Source: an uncultured Prevotellaceae bacterium (lineage in GTDB: Bacteria > Bacteroidota > Bacteroidia > Bacteroidales > Bacteroidaceae). Taken from it: a stretch of DNA of 64,000 nucleotides. The stretch's first letter is position 1; every line of letters starts with the position of its first letter. Below are positions 51,873 to 60,377 of the stretch, piece after piece. Made by a program: the position numbers and the translations under genes. The stretch covers positions 186,001 to 250,000 of the forward strand of contig ONDM01000006.1 of the NCBI GenBank assembly GCA_900316585.1. The letters run 5' to 3'. The notes beneath the pieces were generated by a model that had not been told where the DNA came from, searched no databases, and saw nothing but the letters and a program-made list of their open reading frames with translations.

Positions 51873-52147
51873 TTAAATTGCCTCCTAAACTAATTAATTT
51901 TCTTTAATAACTAAATTTTTTAGTTGCTTGTAACTAGTTATTTTAGTTCATTTGCAACAGATATTGATAAGACGTGCATGGATGAGTGCGATTATAAAAA
52001 GATAAATAAACCAGACAACAATGAAAAAGCTGACTAACAAAGAAAAGGAAATCATGGATCTTTACTGGCAACATGGGCCTATGTTCGTACGCGAGCTGCA
52101 GGAACACTATGCTGACCCGAAGCCCCATTTCAACACCCTTTCCACCC
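51873..52147. repeat. Right arm of the inverted duplication (blaI promoter and 5' coding region)
   Basis: This is the inverted partner of 50104-50279; 175 of 176 shared bases match, and this arm carries 99 additional bases in two blocks. The arms flank a 1.59-kb segment holding the dead flavodoxin and the AraC gene. Confidence 0.9.
51909..51948. promoter_or_regulatory. Two BlaI-type operator sites
   Basis: AACTAAATTTTTTAGTT (51909-51925) and AACTAGTTATTTTAGTT (51932-51948) share half-sites AACTA-N7-TAGTT, 23 bp apart. The second ends just before TTCATTTG (51947-51954), a weak -7 box, so bound repressor would cover the promoter of blaI-blaR1. Confidence 0.7.
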
Positions 52148-52310
52148 GGTGGTTTCGGAGAACGAGTATGGGCGCAGTTCCCTGGCGGGAATCATACGCA
52201 ACTATTTCGGCAATTCCTACCTCAGTGCAGTCTCCTCGTTTGTGAAAGAAGAGAAAGTCTCTGTGGATGAGTTGCGCGAACTGCTGGAAAAGATAGAAAA
52301 AGAAAAGTAA
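52021..52310 (+). pseudogene. blaI: BlaI/MecI-family repressor, inactivated by an internal deletion and frameshift
   Basis: The reading frame begins MKKLTNKEKEIMDLYWQHGP and FVRELQEHYADPKPHFNTLST, the BlaI winged-helix N-terminus. Directly after, the frame changes: codons for FHPVVSENEYGRSSLAG continue in another frame, then NYFGNSYLSAVSSFVKEEKVS and a stop at 52310. The junction is at a short direct repeat, TTTCCACC, and about 25-30 residues of the wing and linker are lost. It has its promoter and operators intact. Repression of the downstream gene by this copy should be absent. Confidence 0.85.
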
Positions 52311-52327
52311 AAATTATCTGGATAATC

Positions 52328-53815
52328 ATGACAGAATTCTTGGTCTACGATGTAAAGGCTGCCGTGCTGGTAGCAGTGTTTTACCTGTTCTACCGCCTGC
52401 TCTTGGCACATGAGACACTGCATAGGCTCAACCGCCTGGTGCTGCTGGGCACAGCCGTAGTCTCTATGGTGCTACCCCTTTGCGTCATCACTGTGCACCA
52501 TACGGTAGTGGTGCCAGCCCCTGCTGAGGCAGAGGTCGCTGCTGCTGCTCCGGTCCCTATGGCAGGGGAGGTGCTGGAACCCCTTTGGCTGACCCTCTTG
52601 TGTGTGGTCTTTTTCCTAGGGGTGGTCTTGGTGCTGACGAAGACCGTTCTGTCTGTAGTAAGAGTATGCATGCTCATTAAAGAAAGCGAGTTGCATCCAC
52701 AGCCTGATGGCATCACCCTGGCTGTGACCAGTCGTGACTTGGCCCCCTTCAGTTGGATGCATTATATCGTCCTGAGCCGTAGTGACTACGCCTCTCCCGA
52801 TGCCGCGATACTCGCTCATGAACGGGCACACATCCGCCTGAGACATTCTGTGGATGTGCTGCTGGTAGATGTTCTCACTGCCTGTCAGTGGTTCAACCCC
52901 GCGATGTGGCTGCTCAGGTCCGACTTGCGCACCATTCACGAGTACGAAGCCGATGCGGCAGTGCTCTCTCAAGGCATCGATGCACGTCAATATCAATATC
53001 TATTAATCAGGAAAGCTATGGCTACCGGTGGGTACTCAGTGGCCAATAGCATTAGTCACAGTGCCCTAAAAAAACGTATAGACATGATGCTTAAACATAA
53101 ATCAAGTTCCTTAAGATCTCTTAAAGTACTTTATGTAGTTCCTTTAGTGCTGGCTGCGCTGGCCGTAAATGCACGTAGTGTGACCGATGTAGTGGTGCAG
53201 AAGGCAGAAATGCCACAGCCCTCTGTGGAGGTGGTTGCTGAAGAATCACAGGTGAAAGACGTTCCGGAAACGGTGGTGAGCCAGACATTGCCATCGGTTA
53301 CAGCAGAGCTCCAGGAGCCATCTGCCTCAGAGGAGTTACAAAAACCATCCGTGAGCGAAGAGGTGGTTCCGGCACCTCAGGAAAGTGAACCTTTCACCGT
53401 GAAAGGTCAGGTGCTAGACGAGAAGAATGAACCGGTTATAGGTGCAGCTATTATCGTGAGAGGCACCACTAGAGGAACCATTACCGATATGGAAGGCCGT
53501 TTCTACATGAAAGTGAGCGAAGGGGAAGTGCTGGATATCTCTTACATTGGAATGAGCACAGCCAGCGTGAAAATCACCAAGGCCAGTGCCGAAAAGGAAA
53601 TCACAGCTCAGCTTCGTAAAGACGATTCTGAAAAGGTAACAGTCTTGAATGGAGAAAAACACAGGATAGAAGCCGTAGTCATCGATGGCAAGACCATCCC
53701 TGTGGAGGAACTGGAAAGCTACGCTGATAAGATTGAATCCATAAGAGTAATCAAGAATGATTCCGGAAAAGATAAGAAAGTAACGATTCTGGAAGTTTCC
53801 ACCGAGAAGAAGTAA
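52328..53815 (+). CDS. BlaR1-like M56 membrane metallopeptidase with carboxypeptidase-regulatory-like tail
   Basis: 495 residues. The N-terminal third has several membrane helices (about 10-30, 35-50, 80-115). The zinc site is AILAHERAHIRLRHS (HExxH type), with a downstream EYEADAAVL Glu ligand. A membrane helix near 275-290 leads to a Glu/Ser/Pro-rich linker with repeated PSVSEE and PSASEE, then a CarboxypepD_reg-like beta domain (VKGQVLDEKNEPVIGAAIIVRGTTRGTITDMEGRF). Such proteins sense envelope signals and cleave BlaI. Here the partner blaI is broken; the peptidase frame is intact. The start is 17 nt past the blaI stop. Confidence 0.88.
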   Translation: MTEFLVYDVKAAVLVAVFYLFYRLLLAHETLHRLNRLVLLGTAVVSMVLPLCVITVHHTVVVPAPAEAEVAAAAPVPMAGEVLEPLWLTLLCVVFFLGVVLVLTKTVLSVVRVCMLIKESELHPQPDGITLAVTSRDLAPFSWMHYIVLSRSDYASPDAAILAHERAHIRLRHSVDVLLVDVLTACQWFNPAMWLLRSDLRTIHEYEADAAVLSQGIDARQYQYLLIRKAMATGGYSVANSISHSALKKRIDMMLKHKSSSLRSLKVLYVVPLVLAALAVNARSVTDVVVQKAEMPQPSVEVVAEESQVKDVPETVVSQTLPSVTAELQEPSASEELQKPSVSEEVVPAPQESEPFTVKGQVLDEKNEPVIGAAIIVRGTTRGTITDMEGRFYMKVSEGEVLDISYIGMSTASVKITKASAEKEITAQLRKDDSEKVTVLNGEKHRIEAVVIDGKTIPVEELESYADKIESIRVIKNDSGKDKKVTILEVSTEKK

Positions 53816-53844
53816 TTCTCAACTGTGGATTCTCATACGAAGAC

Positions 53845-53914
53845 AGGTCCCACTCGACAAAAGATAAGGCTTTACTCCTAGGCTCTGCAGCACTGCTTTT
53901 GTCAAGTGGGACCT
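53845..53914. repeat. 19-bp inverted repeat between blaR1 and a pseudogene
   Basis: AGGTCCCACTCGACAAAAG (53845-53863) pairs with CTTTTGTCAAGTGGGACCT (53896-53914), one mismatch, loop 32. There is no T-run. It borders the broken end of the minus-strand remnant, so it may be a deletion or inversion scar, or a terminator. Confidence 0.7.
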
Positions 53915-54180
53915 TTCCCTTGGAACGGAAGAACTTGATGGCAGCCATCCAGCGCCTTGTCGTCCGAGTAGGTCATATCTCGGAAAGTCTCGATATACAC
54001 CTTGTCCAGTTTCAGGTTCTTAGAGAACTAGGCATACGATTTTTCCCAGTTCTCCACCGTACCGATACGGTTTACATCACCAGCCATGATGTAGGCCGTA
54101 GCGCGGAAATTACGGTATCTGCCTGCCATCACCCCCAGCGTAAGCAGGAGTGCCGTGAAAAGTAAAACCAGTCTTTTCAT
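53870..54180 (-). pseudogene. Truncated secreted protein remnant
   Basis: From an ATG at 54180 the frame gives a signal peptide (MKRLVLLFTALLLTLGVMAG) and RYRNFRATAYIMAGDVNRI, then stops at TAG after WEKSYA. The same reading resumes FSKNLKLDKVYIETFRDMTYSDDKALD, then a one-base shift gives AAIKFFRSKG before the sequence breaks off. The pattern K-(I/V)-Y-(I/L)-E-T-x-R-D followed by AIKFFxxKG recalls a Bacteroidales family of exported TIM-barrel proteins that I cannot name. It is broken by a stop, a frameshift and truncation. Confidence 0.7.
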
Positions 54181-54196
54181 ATAGTTTTCTCTTTGA

Positions 54197-54604
54197 TTAA
54201 GGTTGTTGAATATTAAGTATGCCATCCTTCTCATGAGGGACGAAGGGACCTTCCTTCACCTCAAAAATGACACTGCCTGTTTCCAGGCACTCTACCGCAT
54301 GCCAGGTATTCCGAGGAATATCCACTCCGTAGCACCCTGCTGAATGACAGAGCACCACGCTCTCTGTCACCTCACCCTGGTCGTTGTAAATGTTCAGCCG
54401 CACCTTGCCCCGCAGCACGATAAACGTCTCGTCTTTCGTGGCATGGTGGTGGACAGGGACTACAGTACCCACTTCCATTGCGTTGAGGAAGCGGTGGCAC
54501 TTCTCGTCCAGACTCTTGTGAAAATTGTAGTTCATGCGAAGGCGAGGCGACTGTCTGGCCTCTGAGGTCACTGCATCCAGCAGTTGTTCGTCTATGATTT
54601 TCAT
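54197..54604 (-). CDS. WbuC-family cupin protein
   Basis: 135 residues. The cupin metal motif VPVHHHATKDETFIVLRGKVRL supplies three His and one Glu. The later RNTWHAVECLETGSVIFEVKEGPF carries the fourth His. The N-terminal LLDAVTSEARQSPRLRMNYNFH is characteristic of the WbuC family seen in O-antigen loci. The reaction is not known. It is divergent from the GH88 gene and adjacent to the broken secreted gene. Confidence 0.85.
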   Translation of the reverse strand: MKIIDEQLLDAVTSEARQSPRLRMNYNFHKSLDEKCHRFLNAMEVGTVVPVHHHATKDETFIVLRGKVRLNIYNDQGEVTESVVLCHSAGCYGVDIPRNTWHAVECLETGSVIFEVKEGPFVPHEKDGILNIQQP

Positions 54605-54667
54605 GATTCAAGGTATTTTTTACAAATATACAAACAATTTCCGAAAATCTGCAAATCCTCTGTCTTA

Positions 54668-54699
54668 TTTGTGCATCTCGGCAGAAGTCACTATATTTG
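54668..54699 (+). promoter_or_regulatory. Consensus promoter of the GH88 gene
   Basis: TTTG at 54668-54671, spacer of 20, TATATTTG at 54692-54699, ATG 24 nt later. Confidence 0.85.
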
Positions 54700-54722
54700 C
54701 GAAGAAAAAAATTAACAAAAGT

Positions 54723-55892
54723 ATGAAGAAGTGGTATCTATTCTTGGTGGCAGTGCTTGGTTTGACTGCCTGTGGTAAAGATGCTGGACGCGCTATCTCC
54801 GACCAGCAGTTGGCAGATGTTTTCAGCCTGGCGGAAAAACAGTATTTGATGCTGGATGAGCAGCTCACGGACAGCACCATGCCCCGTACGCTGAATGCCG
54901 ACGGCACGCTGCGCACCTCCGACCTGAACTGGTGGTGCAGTGGGTTCTTTCCCGGCAGCCTGTGGTATATCTATGAGTTCGGACAGTCGCCTGTCATCCG
55001 TGACATGGCCCTGAAGCAGACACAGAAGCTGAAGCCCCTGCTGGAGATGAATACCGACCACGACATCGGCTTCCAACTGAACTGCAGCTACGGCAACGCC
55101 TATCGCCTGACGGACGATGAGACCTGCCGGGATGTATTGGTGGCTGGTGCATGGAAACTGGCACAGCGCATGAATCCTACCACGGGTGTGATACGCAGTT
55201 GGGACTTCCTGCGCAAAGGGTGGAAGTACCCTGTGATCATCGACAATATGATGAATCTGGAGCTGCTTACCGTAGGGGCACGTCTGGGGGGCGAGGAGCA
55301 GTTGGGACAGGTGGCACGCACCCATGCAGATACCACTATGAAGAACCACTTCCGTGCGGACTATACCTCATACCACCTGGTGAACTATGACCCCGAAACC
55401 GGTGAGGTGCTGAGCCGGGAAACCGTGCAGGGCTATGCCGATGAGTCGGCTTGGAGCCGAGGACAGGCTTGGGCACTCTATGGCTACAGCATGATGTACA
55501 GGGAGACAGGCGAGGCACGCTATTTGGTTCAGGCTAAGAACATTGGCGATATGCTGCTGAAGCGACTCCCGGACGATGGCATCCCTTACTGGGACTTCGA
55601 TGACCCGCAAGAGAACCCTCTGCGCGACGTATCGGCAGCAGCCATCATGGCATCAGCTTTCATCCAACTGAGTGAGCACACGGGTAATAAGGACTATTTC
55701 AGCATGGCAGAGAAGCAACTCTGCACCATGCTTACCCCAGAATACTTAGCCACTGCAGGCTCCAATGGAGGGTTCCTGCTGAAGCATGGAGTGGGGAATA
55801 TCCCTGACAACAGTGAGGTGGATGTCCCACTGACCTATGCCGATTACTATTTCCTGGAGGCCCTTGTACGGTATTGGAAGCATGAGGGGTAG
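54723..55892 (+). CDS. Glycoside hydrolase family 88 (unsaturated glucuronyl hydrolase)
   Basis: 389 residues from MKKWYLFLVAVLGLTACGKD, lipobox LTAC. The (alpha/alpha)6-barrel shows family motifs DLNWWCSGFFPGSLWYIYE, NTDHDIGFQLNCSYGNAYR with a catalytic Asp, YPVIIDNMMNLELL with a second Asp, and YADESAWSRGQAWALYGYSMM. It removes delta-4,5-unsaturated uronic acid from oligosaccharides made by polysaccharide lyases, in the periplasm. The longer frame from 54534 is excluded by the promoter. No lyase is in this window, so its substrate comes from elsewhere. Confidence 0.93.
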   Translation: MKKWYLFLVAVLGLTACGKDAGRAISDQQLADVFSLAEKQYLMLDEQLTDSTMPRTLNADGTLRTSDLNWWCSGFFPGSLWYIYEFGQSPVIRDMALKQTQKLKPLLEMNTDHDIGFQLNCSYGNAYRLTDDETCRDVLVAGAWKLAQRMNPTTGVIRSWDFLRKGWKYPVIIDNMMNLELLTVGARLGGEEQLGQVARTHADTTMKNHFRADYTSYHLVNYDPETGEVLSRETVQGYADESAWSRGQAWALYGYSMMYRETGEARYLVQAKNIGDMLLKRLPDDGIPYWDFDDPQENPLRDVSAAAIMASAFIQLSEHTGNKDYFSMAEKQLCTMLTPEYLATAGSNGGFLLKHGVGNIPDNSEVDVPLTYADYYFLEALVRYWKHEG

Positions 55893-55905
55893 TACACCCC
55901 CATGC

Positions 55906-57033
55906 TTATTCTCCTAAAGCCTTGCCGGACATTAGCAGGTCTACCAACGGCTTATCCTTATAGGACTCGGTACGCTGGTCCCAGAAACCGAAGTCACCAT
56001 CGTAGCACCAGGTAGTCCAGGCAATGTTGAACTCATCGAACACGTCCAGCATATCCTTGTTCCAAGCGTATGCTAAGTCGCGCTCCACAGGCTCATACAC
56101 GCCCCATTCGCCGCAGAATAGCTGTAGGCCGTATTTCTTGGCAGCAGCAATGGCATCCTTGAAATCTTCGCGAATCTTGTCCTTATTCCACACCGTGTTC
56201 ACGAAAGGCTTCAACACCTCTTTAAGCTCCTCAGGAGCTGCATCGAATTCCTCTTGGGTAAGGATGACACCCGGATAGTGAACAGGGCCTTTATAGCGTC
56301 CCACAGGAGTCCAGAAGGCAAAGCGGTGGGTGATGAGCATCGGGTGATAGTAGTGAAAGGAGATAATCAGGTTCTTGTCGTTTTCAGGCAGACGCAGGTA
56401 CTTCACGGTCTCAAAGTCCTGCCAGCGGTTGGACCCTACTACCAGCGTACGCTGAGGCTCCACCTCCCGGAGGGCCTTGTGTACTTTCTCCACCACTACG
56501 TTCCACTGCTCATGCTCCGGTGCTATCGGTTCGTTCATGAACTCGTAGGCCACGGAGTCGTTGCTATAGCCCTTCAGTGCGTCAGAGAGCTGGTACCACA
56601 GGTTGATAAGGTCCTGCTGCGACTTTTCCGAAGTGAAGAGCGTGTTCGTATTATTGTTGTCTATAAATGCATGAGAACGGATGATGTGCAGGTCCACCAC
56701 TACGCGCAGGTGATGTTTCTCTGCCAGGTTGATGGCATTGGTGAGCAGTTCCCACGCCTCAGGGAGCTTGTTGCCATCCTCATCCCAGAACTGCACCTCA
56801 TCGATAGGGATACGCACAAAGTCGAACCCCAGTTCCTCCAACCGGGCGAAGTCGTCCTCCTGAATATGGTTACGGCGTTCCTCCCCGGTAGCTCTGGATT
56901 GAGAGAGCCAGTGGCTCAGGTTCGTACCCCGCTTGATGTTGAAATTGTTTACTCCGTCAGTTTTCCCTGCACAGGAGCCCAAGGTAACCAGCGTCAAGGC
57001 CACCAGAGCCAGTGAAATTAGAATCTTTTTCAT
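55906..57033 (-). CDS. Glycoside hydrolase family 5 (cellulase-like) lipoprotein
   Basis: 375 residues from MKKILISLALVALTLVTLGSCAG, lipobox LGSC. The TIM barrel contains KRGTNLSHWLSQS, GFDFVRIPIDEVQFWDEDGN, VVDLHII, the proton donor in YEFMNEPIAPEHEQW, SFHYYHPMLITH and the nucleophile region LFCGEWGVYEP. These are the GH5 signature elements. It hydrolyses beta-glucans or beta-mannans. The upstream frame to 57150 lacks support, since a TATTTTTG box lies at 57066-57073 on this strand. It is convergent with GH88 and downstream of the InlB-repeat protein. Confidence 0.92.
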   Translation of the reverse strand: MKKILISLALVALTLVTLGSCAGKTDGVNNFNIKRGTNLSHWLSQSRATGEERRNHIQEDDFARLEELGFDFVRIPIDEVQFWDEDGNKLPEAWELLTNAINLAEKHHLRVVVDLHIIRSHAFIDNNNTNTLFTSEKSQQDLINLWYQLSDALKGYSNDSVAYEFMNEPIAPEHEQWNVVVEKVHKALREVEPQRTLVVGSNRWQDFETVKYLRLPENDKNLIISFHYYHPMLITHRFAFWTPVGRYKGPVHYPGVILTQEEFDAAPEELKEVLKPFVNTVWNKDKIREDFKDAIAAAKKYGLQLFCGEWGVYEPVERDLAYAWNKDMLDVFDEFNIAWTTWCYDGDFGFWDQRTESYKDKPLVDLLMSGKALGE

Positions 57034-57065
57034 AGTATTTTTATGCATTAATGGTTGCTTAAATG

Positions 57066-57073
57066 CAAAAATA
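57066..57073 (-). promoter_or_regulatory. -7 box of the GH5 gene
   Basis: On the minus strand TATTTTTG, 33 nt before the ATG at 57033. It separates GH5 from the upstream InlB-repeat gene. Confidence 0.55.
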
Positions 57074-57097
57074 CTATTTTTTTTGTGTAATTCTATA

Positions 57098-58516
57098 TTA
57101 TTTGTACGAATTATCGCGAACTTCATACACCATCTGTCCACCCCAGGCATTCAGAGGCTCAGGGGTACCAGAGCCAGATATGGCATCCTTTACCAGCTGA
57201 ATGGCAGGATCGGCCTGGATTTCCATCTCGGCATGGCAGTGATGAACAGAAGTATTCTTGGTTCCCAATGCCGCACCTATGCTACCGTAACCTTTGTTGA
57301 ACTCACCCAGGATGCCACCCACCTGTGCTTTCTTCATCCCCTGGAGATGGACTTGCATTTTAGCAGAGCTCTGGGAAATCTCACCATACCGTTCGCTACC
57401 CACCAGACCACCGATGAAGAGTTGCTCTGTCAGCGGGTCACCATCAATATTGATTACTGCATTCGCCTCACTAGCAGTCAACTTAGTGGCTGATGCTACC
57501 AGTCCGCCCACGAAAGCCTTGAACTCACCATCCAGCTTCGGCTGACGGAAATGAAGATTTACTGTGAAGTCGGATTGGCAGTTGCTCACTTCGCAGTAGT
57601 TTTCGCCAAGCAAGCCACCCAGGTACAGCTCACCACCGCCGGTGCCGTTGAAAGTGACATTCATCTCGCCCTGTACAGAACAATGGCTTACGGTTCCTCC
57701 CCAGGCACCCACGGCTAGCGCAGTGACACCGGAGAAAGCACCTATCGAGTTGTTTAGGTTCACCTCAAAACGGGCATTCTTTACTTGTACATGGGTAATG
57801 GAAGCCGTCTGGCCGTCGCCCTGCTTCATGATACCCACCAAGGGAGCCACATAGGTTGAGGTGGTATTCAGGTCTATCACACAATCTTCTAGAATCAGGT
57901 TACAGATTTCTCCGTCTGCCATGGAGCCGAACATTGCTTTCTTCTCGGCAGTAGGCTTAGTGAGCCTTAGGTTACGGATGGTATGCCCCTGACCGTCCAG
58001 CTTTCCTTTGAAAGCGTTACGCCACCATTCGGCTTCCGCCCATTCATAGTGCACTTCATATTCGCCCACTTGCTCCCAGTCGTCCATGCCACTAAGGTCA
58101 ATGTCACAGTCCAGTACATACCATCCATGAAGGTCATCCCTCATCCTGTTCAATCCCTCTGCATCCACTATATGAGTAGGGGCTATCCATTTGGCATAGA
58201 GCGTCATAGGCTTTTCCACCTTCATGGAATCGTTTGCCTGAGCGGAGAAAGCCCCCATCATGCCCACCATTTTACCGAAGAGCCATTCGTCCTGTGCCTG
58301 GCCCTCCTGGGAAGTGTACCATCCGCCGAAGCGGTAGCCCTCACGCTGGGGTAGAGGCTTCTTGTCCATTGGAATGGCGCATCCCTGTTTCACGCTGATG
58401 CCCTCTATCTTCTGCGTGGTATCATAGTTCAAGTCAAAGTTCACCTCACACTGCTGCGCTTTCATCGGTAAGAAAAAGAGAGCACAGGCTACGGATAGTA
58501 TCAAATTCCTTTTCAT
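57098..58516 (-). CDS. Secreted InlB-repeat / beta-helix surface protein
   Basis: 472 residues with a signal peptide (MKRNLILSVACALFFLPMKAQ). Residues about 22-110 contain the Listeria-Bacteroides (InlB B-repeat) signature REGYRFGGWYTSQEG and MTLYAKW. The rest is a right-handed beta-helix-like stretch with GLUG-type motifs (GHTIRNLRL, GALVGIMKQGDG, ISHCSVQGEMNV, YLGGLLGENYCEVSNCQSDF, LFIGGLVGSERYG, VGGILGEFNKGYGSIG). Such proteins are surface or secreted adhesin or glycan-binding types. Length is ordinary; no catalytic site is seen. It is followed downstream by the GH5 gene. Confidence 0.85.
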   Translation of the reverse strand: MKRNLILSVACALFFLPMKAQQCEVNFDLNYDTTQKIEGISVKQGCAIPMDKKPLPQREGYRFGGWYTSQEGQAQDEWLFGKMVGMMGAFSAQANDSMKVEKPMTLYAKWIAPTHIVDAEGLNRMRDDLHGWYVLDCDIDLSGMDDWEQVGEYEVHYEWAEAEWWRNAFKGKLDGQGHTIRNLRLTKPTAEKKAMFGSMADGEICNLILEDCVIDLNTTSTYVAPLVGIMKQGDGQTASITHVQVKNARFEVNLNNSIGAFSGVTALAVGAWGGTVSHCSVQGEMNVTFNGTGGGELYLGGLLGENYCEVSNCQSDFTVNLHFRQPKLDGEFKAFVGGLVASATKLTASEANAVINIDGDPLTEQLFIGGLVGSERYGEISQSSAKMQVHLQGMKKAQVGGILGEFNKGYGSIGAALGTKNTSVHHCHAEMEIQADPAIQLVKDAISGSGTPEPLNAWGGQMVYEVRDNSYK

Positions 58517-58661
58517 ATCATTTGTTTGTTATATCTTCCTATTTAATTTTTTGCAAAGTTAGGAAGATTCTGCTCCACCATTGTTATTCCAATAACGTCA
58601 AAAATATCAAAAAGGTCGGAAAATGCTTGTAAATAATCGTTTTTTGCCTTATCTTTACACC

Positions 58662-59516
58662 ATGATGGAGAACAAACGCTACCAGTTGGATGATGGTTTC
58701 TGCGTGTGTGAATACAGAGGAAACTGTCAGGAAGCCTTGACAGGCTATGCCCATCTGCCTCACCAGTTACAAAAGAATGCGGTTCTAATCTGCCTGCAAG
58801 GAGAAATAACCATAGGCATGAACCTGCACGACTGTGGCTTACGAAAGCTCGACATGACTTTCATTCCCGAAAAGACCATCATCGAAAGTTTTTCCTGCTC
58901 TGCCGATGCACAATGCCTCATCTGCCTCTTCAACAAGGGATATTACGAAGATGACTCCATTGACAACACCCTTATACGCCAGCAGTTTCTGATTACGCCC
59001 TCGTATCACATACAAGATGATGCTATAGAGGAGATACTGACCCTCTTTCGCCTCATAGAACGGAAGATTGAAGAACCAGACAACCTGTATAAGAAGAAAG
59101 CCGTGAAGGGCTACATCCAGGTGCTAATGAGCCTAGGCTACAACAGCATGAGGCAGAGCTCAGCCCTCAGCAGTCAGGCTCATGCTAGCCGTTCGCAGGA
59201 AGTGTTCCAGCAGTTCCTGCTGTTGGCACACCAGCATTATAGAAAGGAACATAGCATTTCGTTCTATGCCGACAAAATCTGCCTGACCCCTAAATACTTC
59301 TCCCAGCTAGTGCTGCAGGCCAGCGGACAACTGGCAGGGGAATGGATAAACCGTTACCTGATGCTGGACGCAAAGGCTTTGCTTTTAGACCAGAAGTACA
59401 CCATTATGGAGATAAGCGAGAAATTATGCTTTTCCTCCTCGTCGGCCTTTATCGCCTTTTTCAAGAAGCAGACAGGCACTACTCCCAAGCAGTATAGGAT
59501 GAATCCAGACCTCTAG
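58662..59516 (+). CDS. AraC-family transcriptional regulator
   Basis: 284 residues from MMENKRYQLDDGFCVCEYRG; the frame opens at 58623, but a TATCTTTA box at 58650-58657 lies inside that extension. The N-terminal sensor is cupin-like (AVLICLQGEITIGMNLHDCGL). The two HTH modules are HSISFYADKICLTPKYFSQLVLQ and YTIMEISEKLCFSSSSAFIAFFKKQTGTTPKQYR. It is divergent from the InlB-repeat gene and may regulate the neighbouring glycan genes. The inducer is not known. Confidence 0.88.
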   Translation: MMENKRYQLDDGFCVCEYRGNCQEALTGYAHLPHQLQKNAVLICLQGEITIGMNLHDCGLRKLDMTFIPEKTIIESFSCSADAQCLICLFNKGYYEDDSIDNTLIRQQFLITPSYHIQDDAIEEILTLFRLIERKIEEPDNLYKKKAVKGYIQVLMSLGYNSMRQSSALSSQAHASRSQEVFQQFLLLAHQHYRKEHSISFYADKICLTPKYFSQLVLQASGQLAGEWINRYLMLDAKALLLDQKYTIMEISEKLCFSSSSAFIAFFKKQTGTTPKQYRMNPDL

Positions 59517-59549
59517 AAACGTGTGACACTCATATAGACAGACATAAAA

Positions 59550-59987
59550 ATGAACCGCAGGTTACCCATATTGAAAGAAGAATTCAGCAAGCTTACGCTG
59601 GTGGAAAAGATCATTACGGTAGTGATGCTCCCTATCTTTGCAGTGGTTGCAGGTGCGGAGCTCCTCATTGCTAAGCTCACAGGCACTACATACAATGAAG
59701 TCAACATCGTGGTTTACTATCTGCTGATTCCCCTCTCATGGACCGTCATGATAGACTACCTGATGAAGCTACCCCTTCTTACTCCCTTGTTCATCTTGGC
59801 ATGGATTATCTTCCTCTGGAAAGACCCCATGAAATTCCGTGACCGCTGCGACTGGGCATTCGAGAAGTCGGTAGATTTCCTGTTGTGGTTCAAACGAATC
59901 GGATGGAACTATGTGGTCAGCTCCGTCATTATCTGTGTAGTGATACCTATTCTGGTTTACTGTCTTCTGATATATTTAGTTGTATGA
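59550..59987 (+). CDS. Small membrane protein of unknown function
   Basis: 145 residues with about three to four hydrophobic helices: LVEKIITVVMLPIFAVVAGAELL, EVNIVVYYLLIPLSWTVMIDYL, LLTPLFILAWIIFL and WNYVVSSVIICVVIPILVYCLLIYL. Short charged loops (WKDPMKFRDRCDW) separate them. It has no signal cleavage site and no known family motif. Its last four bases overlap the start of the next gene, so the two form a coupled pair. Function not recognised. Confidence 0.65.
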   Translation: MNRRLPILKEEFSKLTLVEKIITVVMLPIFAVVAGAELLIAKLTGTTYNEVNIVVYYLLIPLSWTVMIDYLMKLPLLTPLFILAWIIFLWKDPMKFRDRCDWAFEKSVDFLLWFKRIGWNYVVSSVIICVVIPILVYCLLIYLVV

Positions 59988-60370
59988 GTTGGGTATTGTT
60001 GATTTTGTCGGTCTTGGCTGTATTCGTCGTTGTAACCATCATGGTCGATAAGAAACAAAAGAAGCCAGGAATCATGCGGGAAGGCAAGTTGCTGAAAAGT
60101 GAGACTGTCTGTAGGGACGGAGAAAAGTTTTATGTGGAGAAAGTTGCTTTCAAGGACTGGCATGTCAGTATTCATTCCTATTATTTGATTTCCGACAGAT
60201 TAACTGAAGGACATACCATCGTTGATCAGAGATGGAATTATGATGACTTCTGTAATATCACCATTCGCCTGGAAGATTGCACCTACGCTCTCATCCGGCA
60301 AGTGGAAGTCGTTGCCCTTGTACGCAGTTTCAGACCTATGCCGATTGATGAATTTGACCGTATTGCATGA
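59984..60370 (+). CDS. Single-helix anchored protein with beta-rich domain
   Basis: 128 residues from MSWVLLILSVLAVFVVVTIMV; the ATG overlaps the upstream stop (ATGA). An N-terminal membrane helix is followed by a beta-rich domain: VEKVAFKDWHVSIHSYYLISDRLTEGHTIVDQRWNYDDFCNITIRLEDCTYALIRQVEVVALV. No known family was recognised. It probably works with the preceding membrane protein. It converges on the sirtuin gene with a 7-nt gap. Confidence 0.65.
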   Translation: MSWVLLILSVLAVFVVVTIMVDKKQKKPGIMREGKLLKSETVCRDGEKFYVEKVAFKDWHVSIHSYYLISDRLTEGHTIVDQRWNYDDFCNITIRLEDCTYALIRQVEVVALVRSFRPMPIDEFDRIA

Positions 60371-60377
60371 CCATTAA

